Source of the DNA: Novosphingobium panipatense | GTDB taxonomy: Bacteria > Pseudomonadota > Alphaproteobacteria > Sphingomonadales > Sphingomonadaceae | Direction of reading: 5' to 3' | NCBI RefSeq assembly: GCF_002149965.1 | Contig: NZ_MSQB01000019.1 | Span: 62,001-126,000, forward strand | Length of the DNA: 64,000 bases | Shown: piece by piece, positions 34,633 through 43,113 of the stretch | How positions within the stretch are numbered: the stretch's first letter is position 1 | How the letters are laid out: each line of letters opens with the position of its first letter | Notes under the pieces: generated by a model | What the model saw: the letters and a program-made list of their open reading frames with translations, nothing else | Database searches by the model: none | What the model was told of the DNA's origin: nothing | Made by a program: the position numbers and the translations under genes

Positions 34633-35386
34633 GACGGCGCACCTGCCACGGGATCGTGGCAAATTCGAGATGCCACGGACTTGTGGCCCATACGAGGCGC
34701 AGGGAGGGAGAGGGGGAGGGCGCGATTTTGCGGCGCGGGCTCGGAAGAGAGGGACACTGCTCTTCCGAACCCGCTCCGCGCCCTCGCTGCGGGGCCTGAA
34801 GCCGCGCGGCGAGGACGGTCACCTCGGGGACGGTCCGGTAAGAGCCTGCCAGGCCTTGCCGGACGGTAATCTCTGTCAGCTCCGTTCGCCGCATCACCTT
34901 TCGGAAGGGCGGGCCGAGCCTGATGTCGCCGCGCCGGATAGCACCGATTTGTGTCAATCTCGGGTACGGTATCCGGCAGTCCGTCAGCCAATAATTCAAG
35001 TTCTGGCGACAATATAAGTCCGGGGCCGTCGCAGGACAGGGCGGGTGCGACTACGTGACCTGCCGCTGCGACGGACCCGGCGCCGTCCGGCGCCTTGGCG
35101 GTGGCTAACCGGATGGCGGTTCCGGCCGTACCGGCGGATTGCGGCGCGGATACGGGCACGACGGGGGACGTCGCTCGACCTGTGCCACAGTCCATCCAGG
35201 ACGGAACCTGACGAACTCGAATGTTCATGAGGCTGCTTCTCGGCCCGCGAGTTTGCCTGCACATTTCATCCAGATTGCAATGCGGCTGCGATCTTGTCGC
35301 AAGCTGTATCCCGCCTGAAACTGTGCTGAAATCCGGGCGGCACACAGGGTTTCTATCGCCGCGCAATGATCCTAGAACGTGCCACG
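34633..35386. other. 754-nt gap between divergent kinase and response-regulator genes
   Basis: Several long ORFs cross it in different frames, but their products are Arg/Ala/Pro-rich or lack any family look, so I annotate none. The right end carries the TGAAAC/TGAAAT pair at 35316-35332. The left part has a GCTCGGAAGAG/CTCTTCCGA-type hairpin (about 34739-34770). An untranslated RNA or a fast-evolving small gene is possible. Confidence 0.55.
35313..35332 (+). promoter_or_regulatory. Two 11-bp-spaced OmpR-type boxes before the response-regulator gene
   Basis: GCCTGAAACTGTGCTGAAAT: TGAAAC at 35316 and TGAAAT at 35327 are exactly 11 bp apart, 55-70 bp before the ATG at 35387. The same motif recurs before the dioxygenase gene. 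It is the expected geometry for a tandem OmpR-family dimer and suggests autoregulation. Confidence 0.7.
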
Positions 35387-36157
35387 ATGGACCTTGAAAC
35401 CCGCATCCTCATCGTCGACGACGATGAAGGCATCCGCTCGCTGATCGGCGAGTTCCTGGGCAAGCACGGCTATGCCACCGAGACGGCCGCCGATCCCGCT
35501 GCCATGCGCGAGCATCTGGCGCGCGGGCGATTCGACCTGATCGTGCTGGACGTCATGATGCCCCGCGAGGACGGGCTTACCGCGCTTCGCGCGCTCGGCC
35601 CGGATGCACCGCCGGTCATCATGCTGTCGGCGGTGGGCAGCGATGTCGACAGGATCGTCGGGCTGGAAATGGGCGCCGACGACTATCTCGCCAAGCCCTG
35701 CAATCCGCGCGAGCTGCTGGCGCGGATCCGCACCGTGCTGCGGCGCCGGGCGGGAACGGGCGGGCCGGTGGAGCGCGTGATTTCCGCCGCCCCGGAACCG
35801 CGCCCGGTCAACGACGTCCATTCCGGCGAATGCCTCTATTTCTCCGGCTGGCGCATGGACCTGGGGCTGCGTCTGCTGTTCGATCCTGCCAACCGCCTGA
35901 TCTCGCTTTCGGACGGAGAGTTCCGGCTGCTGCGCGCCTTTGCCGAGCACCCCCGCCGCGTGCTCACCCGCGATCAGCTGCTCGACTGGTCGCGCGGAGA
36001 GGACAGCGATCACTACGACCGCGCCATCGACGTGCAGCTCTCCCGCCTGCGCCGCAAGCTGGCGGAAGGCGAAGGCGGCGGCGATATCATCCGCACCGTG
36101 CGCAATGAAGGCTACCTCTTCGTGCCTTCGGTTTCCGGCGACATTCCAGCCGCATGA
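35387..36157 (+). CDS. OmpR-family response regulator
   Basis: A 256-residue regulator. The N-terminal receiver has DDDEG at residues 11-15, the phosphoacceptor Asp55 (LIVLDVMMPRED), Thr/Ser-type switch IMLSAVGS and the conserved Lys in DDYLAKPCNP. The C-terminal winged-helix DNA-binding domain (residues ~160-245) has LSDGEFRLLRAFAEHPRRVLTRDQLLDWS and DVQLSRLRRKL, with GYLFVP at the end. The start at 35387 (MDLETRILIVDDDEG) is favoured over 35366. It is divergent from the PGG kinase and upstream of the dioxygenase-autotransporter genes, the layout of a local regulon. Confidence 0.93.
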   Translation: MDLETRILIVDDDEGIRSLIGEFLGKHGYATETAADPAAMREHLARGRFDLIVLDVMMPREDGLTALRALGPDAPPVIMLSAVGSDVDRIVGLEMGADDYLAKPCNPRELLARIRTVLRRRAGTGGPVERVISAAPEPRPVNDVHSGECLYFSGWRMDLGLRLLFDPANRLISLSDGEFRLLRAFAEHPRRVLTRDQLLDWSRGEDSDHYDRAIDVQLSRLRRKLAEGEGGGDIIRTVRNEGYLFVPSVSGDIPAA

Positions 36158-36190
36158 TGCCTGTGCGGCGGCCAGTTGTGCCGCCACAGG

Positions 36191-36231
36191 GATGAAATGC
36201 GCCTGAAATCACGCTGAAATTGCGCTGAAAT
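36191..36231 (+). promoter_or_regulatory. Four 11-bp-spaced TGAAAT boxes before the dioxygenase gene
   Basis: TGAAAT begins at 36193, 36204, 36215 and 36226, four copies at exactly 11-bp intervals with G(C)CTGAAAT or GCTGAAAT cores. They lie about 100 bp before the ATG at 36332. The match in sequence and spacing to the pair before the regulator gene points to binding by that OmpR-type regulator. Confidence 0.8.
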
Positions 36232-36331
36232 CCTAGGGCAAACGCCGGCTTTCAATTCTCGTCGCGACCTGATCCGCGACGTCGCTCTCCCGGCCCGTCG
36301 CGCGAACTTGCGCCATGCGGGGAAGATAGCA

Positions 36332-37300
36332 ATGGAAGACCATGACGGCGGTTACGGGCATGCGGAAGGGCTGGCCCACGACCTGAAGACCATACGTGAA
36401 AAGCTGATGGGCCCGGAAAAAGCTGTGGGACGGCGCCGCGCGCTTGCCATCATGGCCAGCGCGGGAGGCTTCGCCGCCGTGACCGCTTGCGGCGGCGACG
36501 ACGGATCCTCCTCTTCTAGCGGCACGAGCAGCACGAGCGGATCCACCGGCAGCACCAGCACGACTTCGGGCAGCACGAGTTCAACCACGACCTCGTCAAC
36601 CAGCTCGACGACTTCGGGCGGGACCTCTTCCAGCACCTGCATTGCCGATCCCACCGAAACCAACGGACCCTACCCGGCGGACGGCACCAACAATGCCAGC
36701 GGTTCGACCTCCAACGTGCTCACCGTCAGCGGCGCGGTGCGTTCGGACATCCGCTCCAGCTTCATCAATTCCACGACGACGGCGGACGGCGTCCTGCTCG
36801 AACTGACGCTGCAACTGGTGGACGTGAACAACGGCTGCGCCGCCATCGAGGGCGCGGCGATCTATGTCTGGCACTGCGATGCGGCGGGCCGGTATTCGCT
36901 CTATTCCAGCGGCGTCACCACCGAAAGCTACTTGCGCGGCGTGCAGGTAACCGATGCGGAGGGCAAGGTGACCTTCACGACGATCTATCCCGCCTGCTAT
37001 TCCGGGCGCTGGCCGCATATCCACTTCGAGATATTCACGGGCGGCCTGACCGCCGCCAGCACCGGTCGCACCGCCAGCCTGATCTCGCAGTTGGCGATGC
37101 CGGCGGCGACCAATACCGCCGTCTTTACCGGCGATACGCGCTACACCGCCAGCATCGCCAACTACAACGCGATCTCGCTCTCCTCGGACAATGTCTTCGG
37201 CGACAACAGCGCGGCGCAGATCGCGCAGATGACGCCCAGCCTGAGCGGCAGCCTGACCGCCGGATATACCGGCACCGCGCTGATCGGCATTTCCGCCTGA
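36332..37300 (+). CDS. Secreted lipoprotein-type intradiol ring-cleavage dioxygenase
   Basis: A 322-residue protein. ATG 36332 follows GGGGAAG. The leader AVGRRRALAIMASAGGF...VTAC is Tat-like with a lipobox Cys53. Residues ~57-103 are an almost pure Ser/Thr/Gly tether. The catalytic domain has ETNGPYPADG, the iron ligands Tyr188 (VWHCDAAGRYS), Tyr223 (PACYSGRW), His229 and His231 (WPHIHFEI), all four being present. Intradiol enzymes of this kind (PcaH/CatA fold) cleave catechols with non-haem Fe(III) and are normally cytosolic; this one belongs to the exported subgroup. The substrate could be surface catecholates or plant phenolics. The autotransporter gene follows after 67 bases. Confidence 0.88.
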   Translation: MEDHDGGYGHAEGLAHDLKTIREKLMGPEKAVGRRRALAIMASAGGFAAVTACGGDDGSSSSSGTSSTSGSTGSTSTTSGSTSSTTTSSTSSTTSGGTSSSTCIADPTETNGPYPADGTNNASGSTSNVLTVSGAVRSDIRSSFINSTTTADGVLLELTLQLVDVNNGCAAIEGAAIYVWHCDAAGRYSLYSSGVTTESYLRGVQVTDAEGKVTFTTIYPACYSGRWPHIHFEIFTGGLTAASTGRTASLISQLAMPAATNTAVFTGDTRYTASIANYNAISLSSDNVFGDNSAAQIAQMTPSLSGSLTAGYTGTALIGISA

Positions 37301-37367
37301 ACCACGAATTCCCGCGCGGCCAGGGGCTCCTGGCCGCGCTTGTCCGCTCATCAAGAGATCCATCATC

Positions 37368-40300
37368 ATGAATTCGCTGCACACCACTTCCAGCGTCGGT
37401 GCGCTGGTGCTTGCGCTTGCCGCCACCGCTGCCCCCACCCCCGCGCTGGCCGCGACCACCGTTTCCACCGACACCACCAAGGCGCTCGTCACCGCGAGCG
37501 CCGGTGACGTGACCGTTACCGAAGACGGCACGATCACGCTGTCCAGCGGCAGCGCGATCACGGTCGACAGCAGCAATGCCGTCGATATCGAAGGCGCACT
37601 GGCGTTGGACGATGCCGACGGCGCCAGCGCGATCACCGTCCAGGCAGGCACCGTTTCGACCATCACCATCGGCGAGGATGCCACCCTGACGGTGACCGAG
37701 GACTTCGTGCCCGAGGATACCGATTCAAATGCAATCGCCGATGGCGCGATAGCCTCGGCCAGCGATCGTTACGGCATCCACGTGCTGTCCGGCGCGACCA
37801 CCAGCGGCGCGATAACCAATGCAGGCACGATCAAGGTGGAAGGTCTGAATTCGGGCGGCATCGTCGTCGATTCGGACTATCTGGGGACCATCACCAATAC
37901 CGGCACGATCAACGTGATCGGAGACGGTTCACTCGGCATCTCCACAAAGGCCGTGGACGGCGACGTGACGGTGGAAGGCACTGTCTATGCCACGGGGGCA
38001 GGTGCCCAGGCGCTGGTGGTCGGCGGCGATGTCAGCGGCACGGTGACGATCCAGGGCACCGTCTCGCAGCGGGCCTCCTATAGCGACGACGATGGGGACA
38101 CCATCGTGCTGTCCCGCGCGGCCTTGCGCACGGGCGCGGCGGCGGTGGAGATCACCGGCAACGTTGCGGGCGGTATCTACGTTGCGGCGCCTCCGGTCGA
38201 CAACGACAGTTCGAACGACGACGAGGACGGCGACGGCGTCGATGACGACGAAGAAGGCACCGGCGCGGTCGTGGGCTATGGCAATGGCCCTGCGATCCAG
38301 GTGGGCGGCACCAGCGACATCACCGTGGGCGGGGTATCGAGCAATTCGGGCACCTACTCCATCGCCATCGACGGTTCGGTCAGCTCGAACGCCTATTACA
38401 GCAATACCGATGCCTATGGTCTGGTGATCGGCGGGCAGGGCGGCGACGTCACGCTCACGGACGGGATCGGCGTTACCGGCACCCTCAGCGCCACGACTTA
38501 CGATTCGGCAGCGACCGCGCTGCTGATCAATGCGGGCAGCACGGTCACCAGCCTCTACAACAGCGGCTCGATCACGGCCTCGATCACGTCGCAGGGTGAA
38601 GGCTCCTCCACCGCGATCCGCGACCTGTCCGGGACGCTGACCACGATCGACAACACCGGCTTCATTGCCGCGAGCGGATCGAGCACCGACACCCGCACCG
38701 CGATCGACCTGTCGGCCAATACGAGCGGCGTGACGATCAATCAGTATCTCAACGATGCCGACGCCGAGACCAGCGCGGACTATCTGGACGATAACGACAC
38801 CGATACCGACCCCACCGTCTATACCGCGATCACCGGCAACATCCTGCTGGGCTCGGGGAACGACACCATCAATGCCGCGGCGGGCACGATCACCGGCAAC
38901 ACCCTGTTCGGGGACGGCGACGACGTGCTGAACCTGTCCGGCAACGCGCTCTACACCGGAGATGTCTATTTCGGCGACGGGATCGGCACTGCCACGCTGG
39001 CGGGAACGTCCAGCTTCGTGGGCACGATGGACTTCGGCGGCAATAGTGGCACGCTGAGCCTGTCGGGAAGCTCCGTCTATTCTGGCAATTTCAGCAATGC
39101 CGACGGTCTCACGGTCACGGTCGGCAGCGGGGCCAAGCTGACGGCCAGCGATTCCGAGAATATCGCCTTCGGCAGCCTGATCGTGAAATCTGGCGGCGCG
39201 CTGGGCGTCTATCTCGACACGGCCGAGGGCACCAGTTCGCTGTACACCGTGGCCAATGCCACGCTGGAGGACGGCGCCAAGATCACCGCCACCGTGACCG
39301 ATCTCGGCGATGCGGAAGGCACTTATACCGTCCTGACCGCCAGCAGCCTCGACGTGCAGGGCGCGCTGAATTCCACCGACACCGATCTGCCGTTCATCTA
39401 CGATGGCGAAGTCAGCACCGATGCGAACAGCATCTACCTCACCATCGCCCGCAAGACGACCGGCGAACTGGGCCTGACGCGCAGCGAGGCTTCGGCATGG
39501 GACGCGATCTATGCCGCCGCGCAGAACGACGACAGCCTGACCGCAAGCCTGCTCGACGTCGAGGATTCCGCGACTCTGCAAAGCCAGGTCTCAGGCCTTC
39601 TGCCCGATCATTCCGGCGGGGTCTTCGATGCCGTGACTCACGGCGATCGCATGGCCGCCCGCCACCTTTCGGACGAGACCTCGCTCTTCACGATCTCGGA
39701 CATCGGCGGCTGGTTCGAACCGGTCTACTGGCGCACTGCCAAGGATGCCGGATCTACGGCGGGCTACAAGGCAAGCGGCTGGGGGCTTTCCGCCGGGGTC
39801 GAGCGCCGGACGGACCTCGGCTATTTCGGCCTGTCCTATGCCTGGCTTCATGGCACGGTGAAGGACGGGGGCGGCACGGGCGATCTCGACGTGGGGCAGC
39901 ACGATCTCGGCGTGTTCTGGCGTACGGCGAAAGGGCCGTTCATGGCCTGGGCGCGGATCGGCGCCTCGAAGATCTCGGTCGATTCGACCCGCACGTTCAC
40001 CGGCACGATCGACGACACGGACTTCACCTACTCGGCGGACGGCAAGTGGAACGGCTGGATGTTCTCGGGGCTGGCCGGCGCTTCCTATCGCTTCCAGATG
40101 TCGCGCCGCTTCAACCTCAAGCCCAAGGTCGAACTGGAGCAGTTCTGGCTGAAGGAGAACGGCTACAGCGAAAGCGCCGACAGCGACGCGATCGCGCTGA
40201 GCGTGGCCAGCCGCACCAGCAAGATGACCACGGTGACGCCGACGCTGACCGCATCCTACTCGCTGGGCACGATCTCGCCCGACTGGCGCCCGCTGACCTT

Positions 40301-40556
40301 CCAGCTTGAGGCCGGTCGCCGCGAGGTTGTGTCGGGCAAGCTGGGCAGCACCACGGCCTGGTTCAACGGCGGCGACACGTACGACGCGGGCGAGGCCTTC
40401 ACGATCACGCCCGAAAGCCTGAAGGGGGCCTGGGTGAGCGAAGTCTCGATGCTGGCGGGCGGTTACGACTTTACCTGGAAACTGACGGCCCGCGCCGAAC
40501 GGACCCAGGACGCCACCGACCTTTCGGCCCGCGCTTCGCTAAGCGTGGCGTTCTGA
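37368..40556 (+). CDS. Autotransporter (type Va secretion) with beta-helical passenger
   Basis: A 1062-residue protein. Signal peptide residues 1-28 (...APTPALA-AT). The passenger (to about 770) is a Thr/Ser/Gly/Asp-rich beta-helix-like repeat region with TNTGTINV, SGAITNAGTI and TLSGSS-type turns. A very acidic segment at residues ~277-297 (DNDSSNDDEDGDGVDDDEEG) resembles calcium-binding repeats. The translocator starts near LLPDHSGGVFDAVTHGDRMAARHL, and the 12-strand barrel ends in Phe (ARASLSVAF). No protease or esterase motif is evident, so adhesion or a structural surface role is likely. It is co-oriented with the dioxygenase gene 67 bases upstream and probably shares its promoter. The MITE lies 84 bases downstream. 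Confidence 0.9.
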   Translation: MNSLHTTSSVGALVLALAATAAPTPALAATTVSTDTTKALVTASAGDVTVTEDGTITLSSGSAITVDSSNAVDIEGALALDDADGASAITVQAGTVSTITIGEDATLTVTEDFVPEDTDSNAIADGAIASASDRYGIHVLSGATTSGAITNAGTIKVEGLNSGGIVVDSDYLGTITNTGTINVIGDGSLGISTKAVDGDVTVEGTVYATGAGAQALVVGGDVSGTVTIQGTVSQRASYSDDDGDTIVLSRAALRTGAAAVEITGNVAGGIYVAAPPVDNDSSNDDEDGDGVDDDEEGTGAVVGYGNGPAIQVGGTSDITVGGVSSNSGTYSIAIDGSVSSNAYYSNTDAYGLVIGGQGGDVTLTDGIGVTGTLSATTYDSAATALLINAGSTVTSLYNSGSITASITSQGEGSSTAIRDLSGTLTTIDNTGFIAASGSSTDTRTAIDLSANTSGVTINQYLNDADAETSADYLDDNDTDTDPTVYTAITGNILLGSGNDTINAAAGTITGNTLFGDGDDVLNLSGNALYTGDVYFGDGIGTATLAGTSSFVGTMDFGGNSGTLSLSGSSVYSGNFSNADGLTVTVGSGAKLTASDSENIAFGSLIVKSGGALGVYLDTAEGTSSLYTVANATLEDGAKITATVTDLGDAEGTYTVLTASSLDVQGALNSTDTDLPFIYDGEVSTDANSIYLTIARKTTGELGLTRSEASAWDAIYAAAQNDDSLTASLLDVEDSATLQSQVSGLLPDHSGGVFDAVTHGDRMAARHLSDETSLFTISDIGGWFEPVYWRTAKDAGSTAGYKASGWGLSAGVERRTDLGYFGLSYAWLHGTVKDGGGTGDLDVGQHDLGVFWRTAKGPFMAWARIGASKISVDSTRTFTGTIDDTDFTYSADGKWNGWMFSGLAGASYRFQMSRRFNLKPKVELEQFWLKENGYSESADSDAIALSVASRTSKMTTVTPTLTASYSLGTISPDWRPLTFQLEAGRREVVSGKLGSTTAWFNGGDTYDAGEAFTITPESLKGAWVSEVSMLAGGYDFTWKLTARAERTQDATDLSARASLSVAF

Positions 40557-40640
40557 GGGAAGAGCAGGCGGTCTGCTGCCGACCGACTCTATGGCCGATA
40601 TCGATTTCCCGCAGGATATCGATATCGGCCGTTACTCTTA

Positions 40641-40793
40641 GAGCCCGTTTGAAAAATGCCCAGCAGGGCATTTTCTTGCGGCGCCATCCCGCGCCCCCAC
40701 CCTACCACCCGCAGGATACTATCGTTGGGTGGTAGGGTGGGGACGCGGGATGGCGCCGCAAAGTTCGCGTTACGCGAATTTTCAAACAGACTC
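40641..40793. mobile_element. 153-bp MITE-like palindromic element flanked by TTA
   Basis: The ends are GAGCCCGTTTGAAAA and TTTTCAAACAGACTC (inverted, two mismatches), bordered by TTA at 40638-40640 and 40794-40796, a plausible 3-bp target duplication. The arms (~70 nt) are reverse-complementary around a 16-nt centre, with TGCGGCGCCATCCCGCG nearly identical in both. Each arm also has its own hairpin of different sequence (TGCCC-AGCA-GGGCA versus TTCGCG-TAA-CGCGAA). No coding capacity. The right TTA is the galE stop codon on the minus strand. Confidence 0.8.
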
Positions 40794-41813
40794 TTAGCTC
40801 TCCCCGCGCAGTTCGGTCAGTCGGCGTTCCCAGGCGAGCGCATGTTCCACGATCGTGCCGAGATCGGCATATTTCGGCTGCCAGGGCAGTGTCGCCTTGA
40901 TCCGGCGGTTGTCCGAGATCAGGGCGTCGGGATCGCCTGCGCGGCGGCCCTGGAGGCGGCGGTCGATGGTGCGGTTGGTGACGCGGTCCACGGCGTCGAG
41001 CACTTCCAGCACCGAGAAGCCCTGGCCGTAGCCGCAGTTCATCGTCAGCGATTCCCGGGGCGCGGCAATCAGCTGTTCCAGCGCCAGGACGTGGGCATTG
41101 GCGAGGTCGGAGACGTGGATATAGTCGCGCACGCCGGTGCCGTCGGGCGTGTCGAAATCGGTCCCGAACACGCCGACATGCTCGCGCTTGCCGAGCGCGG
41201 CTTCGACCGCCACCTTGATGAGGTGGGTGGCGCCTGCCGTCGACTGGCCGGTGCGGGCCTGCGGATCGGCCCCGGCGACGTTGAAATAGCGCAGCGCGCA
41301 GTAGTTGAAGGGATGCGCGCGCGACACGTCGCCCAGCATGATCTCGGTCATCAGCTTGGACATTCCGTAGGGATTGATCGGCTGCTTCGGGCTGTCTTCC
41401 GTTACCGGCGAGACTTCCGGGATGCCGTAAGTGGCGGCAGTGGAGCTGAAGATGAAGTGCGGCACCCCGGCCTTGACCGCCGCATCGATCAAGGCGCGGC
41501 TCTTGACGGTATTGTTGTGATAGTACTTCAGCGGGTTCTCGACCGATTCCGGCACGATGATCGAACCGGCGAAGTGCATCACCGCCTTGATGCCCTGTTC
41601 GCGGAAGATCCGCGCGAGCAGGGCCGCATCCTCGATATCGCCTTCGTAGAGCGGCGCGCCCTCGGGAATGGCGAAGCGGAAGCCCGTGGTAAGGTTGTCG
41701 ATCACGGCGACCGGCCAGCCCGCATCCTTGAGGGCGAGCACGGCATGGCTGCCGATGTAACCGGCACCGCCGGTGACGAGAACCGGGACTCTGTCGGGAT
41801 TCTGGCTGGTCAT
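40794..41813 (-). CDS. galE: UDP-glucose 4-epimerase
   Basis: A 339-residue extended SDR that interconverts UDP-glucose and UDP-galactose in the cytosol. It has VTGGAGYIGSHAVLALKDAGW (residues ~13-33), the catalytic Ser/Tyr/Lys in FSSTAATYG and PYGMSKLMTE, RYFNVAGADP and GVRDYIHVSDLA. It supplies UDP-galactose to the polymer genes that run in the opposite direction from 42.3 kb. Its stop codon TAA is made by the TTA that flanks the MITE. Confidence 0.93.
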   Translation of the reverse strand: MTSQNPDRVPVLVTGGAGYIGSHAVLALKDAGWPVAVIDNLTTGFRFAIPEGAPLYEGDIEDAALLARIFREQGIKAVMHFAGSIIVPESVENPLKYYHNNTVKSRALIDAAVKAGVPHFIFSSTAATYGIPEVSPVTEDSPKQPINPYGMSKLMTEIMLGDVSRAHPFNYCALRYFNVAGADPQARTGQSTAGATHLIKVAVEAALGKREHVGVFGTDFDTPDGTGVRDYIHVSDLANAHVLALEQLIAAPRESLTMNCGYGQGFSVLEVLDAVDRVTNRTIDRRLQGRRAGDPDALISDNRRIKATLPWQPKYADLGTIVEHALAWERRLTELRGES

Positions 41814-42340
41814 TGTCTCACTCTGCTGGGCGGAAAAGGTTGGGCTGGGCGGAAAGGTGGGGCGAGATCGCGTGTTGGACGATGGGCTTGGACGATGGGA
41901 TCGGGCGGCGCAAGGGACGATAAGATCCCGGATCCTAAAGACTTGGCACAGGGATATGCCGCGCGCTGCGGTGCGTCAAACGGAACAGGCTCCATTGCTG
42001 CACTATCCTTTCGGAAGCAGTAACCAACAGAGATCACACCTTGGGAGTAGTCATTACTGGGATTTGACTGATATCCTGCCTTCACGGCGCAGTTGAACGC
42101 CACATGAACGACCGTAAAGGCCGATGCTAACCATTGCATCGTGTTTCGGGATTCGCTGCCGGAACGGTCGCATCGATGCTTCGGGCGGCTGTCTACTTCG
42201 CACTTGCGGAAGAGATTTGCGACGTGCCGTTTTAGGAGTGGGTTTCCCCGTTTTCGAGCAGCCCTCAGGCACTTGCACCCCCATGCCCAGCCGATTACCC
42301 GAATAGGTGATTGACACTGGCCTTATGGAGACGACCGTAA
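41814..42340. other. 527-nt divergent regulatory region between galE and the polymer export gene
   Basis: I see no gene here. It is less GC-rich than its surroundings, as promoter regions are. It contains a CGATGC-N8-GCATCG dyad (42122-42141) and TTGACA at 42310-42315, which sits too near the GTG start (42341) to be a convincing -35 box. Confidence 0.55.
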
Positions 42341-43048
42341 GTGCGCTGCACGAAGAAAATTTCCGGGCTTTCCGTCCTCCTTTACAGCTCGGTTCTGGCC
42401 GGGTGTACCTCCACCATCACGCCCAACCCGGACATGCCGGTGGGACAGGCCGCCTATCAGACGATTCCGGCCACGATCCCGGCGCCCACCGTCTATGCGA
42501 TCGCGCCGAAGGATGTCCTCCAGGTCCGTGTTTTCGGCGAGCCCGATCTCTCGGTGGAGAAGGCGCGCGTGGACGAAGCCGGTTTCATCCAGCTTCCGCT
42601 GGCCGGTCAGGTCAAGGCGGCGGGCCGCAGCGCCCCCGAAGTGACGAGCGAGATCACCGGGATCCTGGGCCGCAAGTATCTGAAAGACCCGCAAGTCGTT
42701 GTCGCCGTGGACGAACCGGCGCCGCGCCTGGTTTCGGTGGAAGGCGAAGTCAAGGTGCCGGGCTCCTATGAGCTGAGTTCCAACACCACCCTGCTGGGCG
42801 CACTGGCACGGGCGCAGAGCCCGCTCGTCACCGCCAAGCTCGATCAGGTAGTGATCTTCCGCACGATCAACGGCCAGCGCATGGCCGCCCGTTTCAACGT
42901 GAAGGACATCCGCGGCGGCATCAGCCCCGATCCTATCATCATGGACGGCGATGTCGTGGTTGTTGGTTTCTCGAAAATTAAGGGGCTTTGGCAGGATTTC
43001 CTGAAAATGGCGCCGATATTCAATGCTTTTGCGGTCTTCGCACGCTGA
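42341..43048 (+). CDS. Polysaccharide export lipoprotein (Wza/GumB/KpsD type)
   Basis: A 235-residue outer-membrane or periplasmic polysaccharide export protein. GTG 42341 follows GGAGACGACC. The signal ends in LAGCTST, with a lipobox Cys22. The Poly_export domain (residues ~50-125) has YAIAPKDVLQVRVFGEPDLSVEKARVDEAGFIQLPLAGQVKAAG. One SLBB domain follows (~130-215, VSVEGEVKVPGSYELSSNTTLLGAL...). It lacks the C-terminal amphipathic helix domain length of E. coli Wza (379 residues), as GumB-type proteins do. First gene of the rightward cluster. Confidence 0.9.
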   Translation: MRCTKKISGLSVLLYSSVLAGCTSTITPNPDMPVGQAAYQTIPATIPAPTVYAIAPKDVLQVRVFGEPDLSVEKARVDEAGFIQLPLAGQVKAAGRSAPEVTSEITGILGRKYLKDPQVVVAVDEPAPRLVSVEGEVKVPGSYELSSNTTLLGALARAQSPLVTAKLDQVVIFRTINGQRMAARFNVKDIRGGISPDPIIMDGDVVVVGFSKIKGLWQDFLKMAPIFNAFAVFAR

Positions 43049-43113
43049 TCGTCCGGCTCTCTGCGGCACTACAGCCGAAACCGCGAACACAACGCCCGGT
43101 GAAAGGATAAGCG

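Noticed and set aside
34433-34999. 188-residue minus-strand ORF overlapping the kinase start
   Set aside because: Its C-terminal half is an out-of-frame reading of the kinase N-terminus, and the rest has no recognisable features.
41943-41960. Sigma-54-like sequence TTGGCACAGGGATATGCC before the polymer cluster
   Set aside because: The GG and GC elements are 11 nt apart instead of 10, which such promoters do not tolerate.
42310-42315. TTGACA as -35 box of the export lipoprotein gene
   Set aside because: A -10 at the usual spacing would fall on the ribosome site directly before the GTG start.
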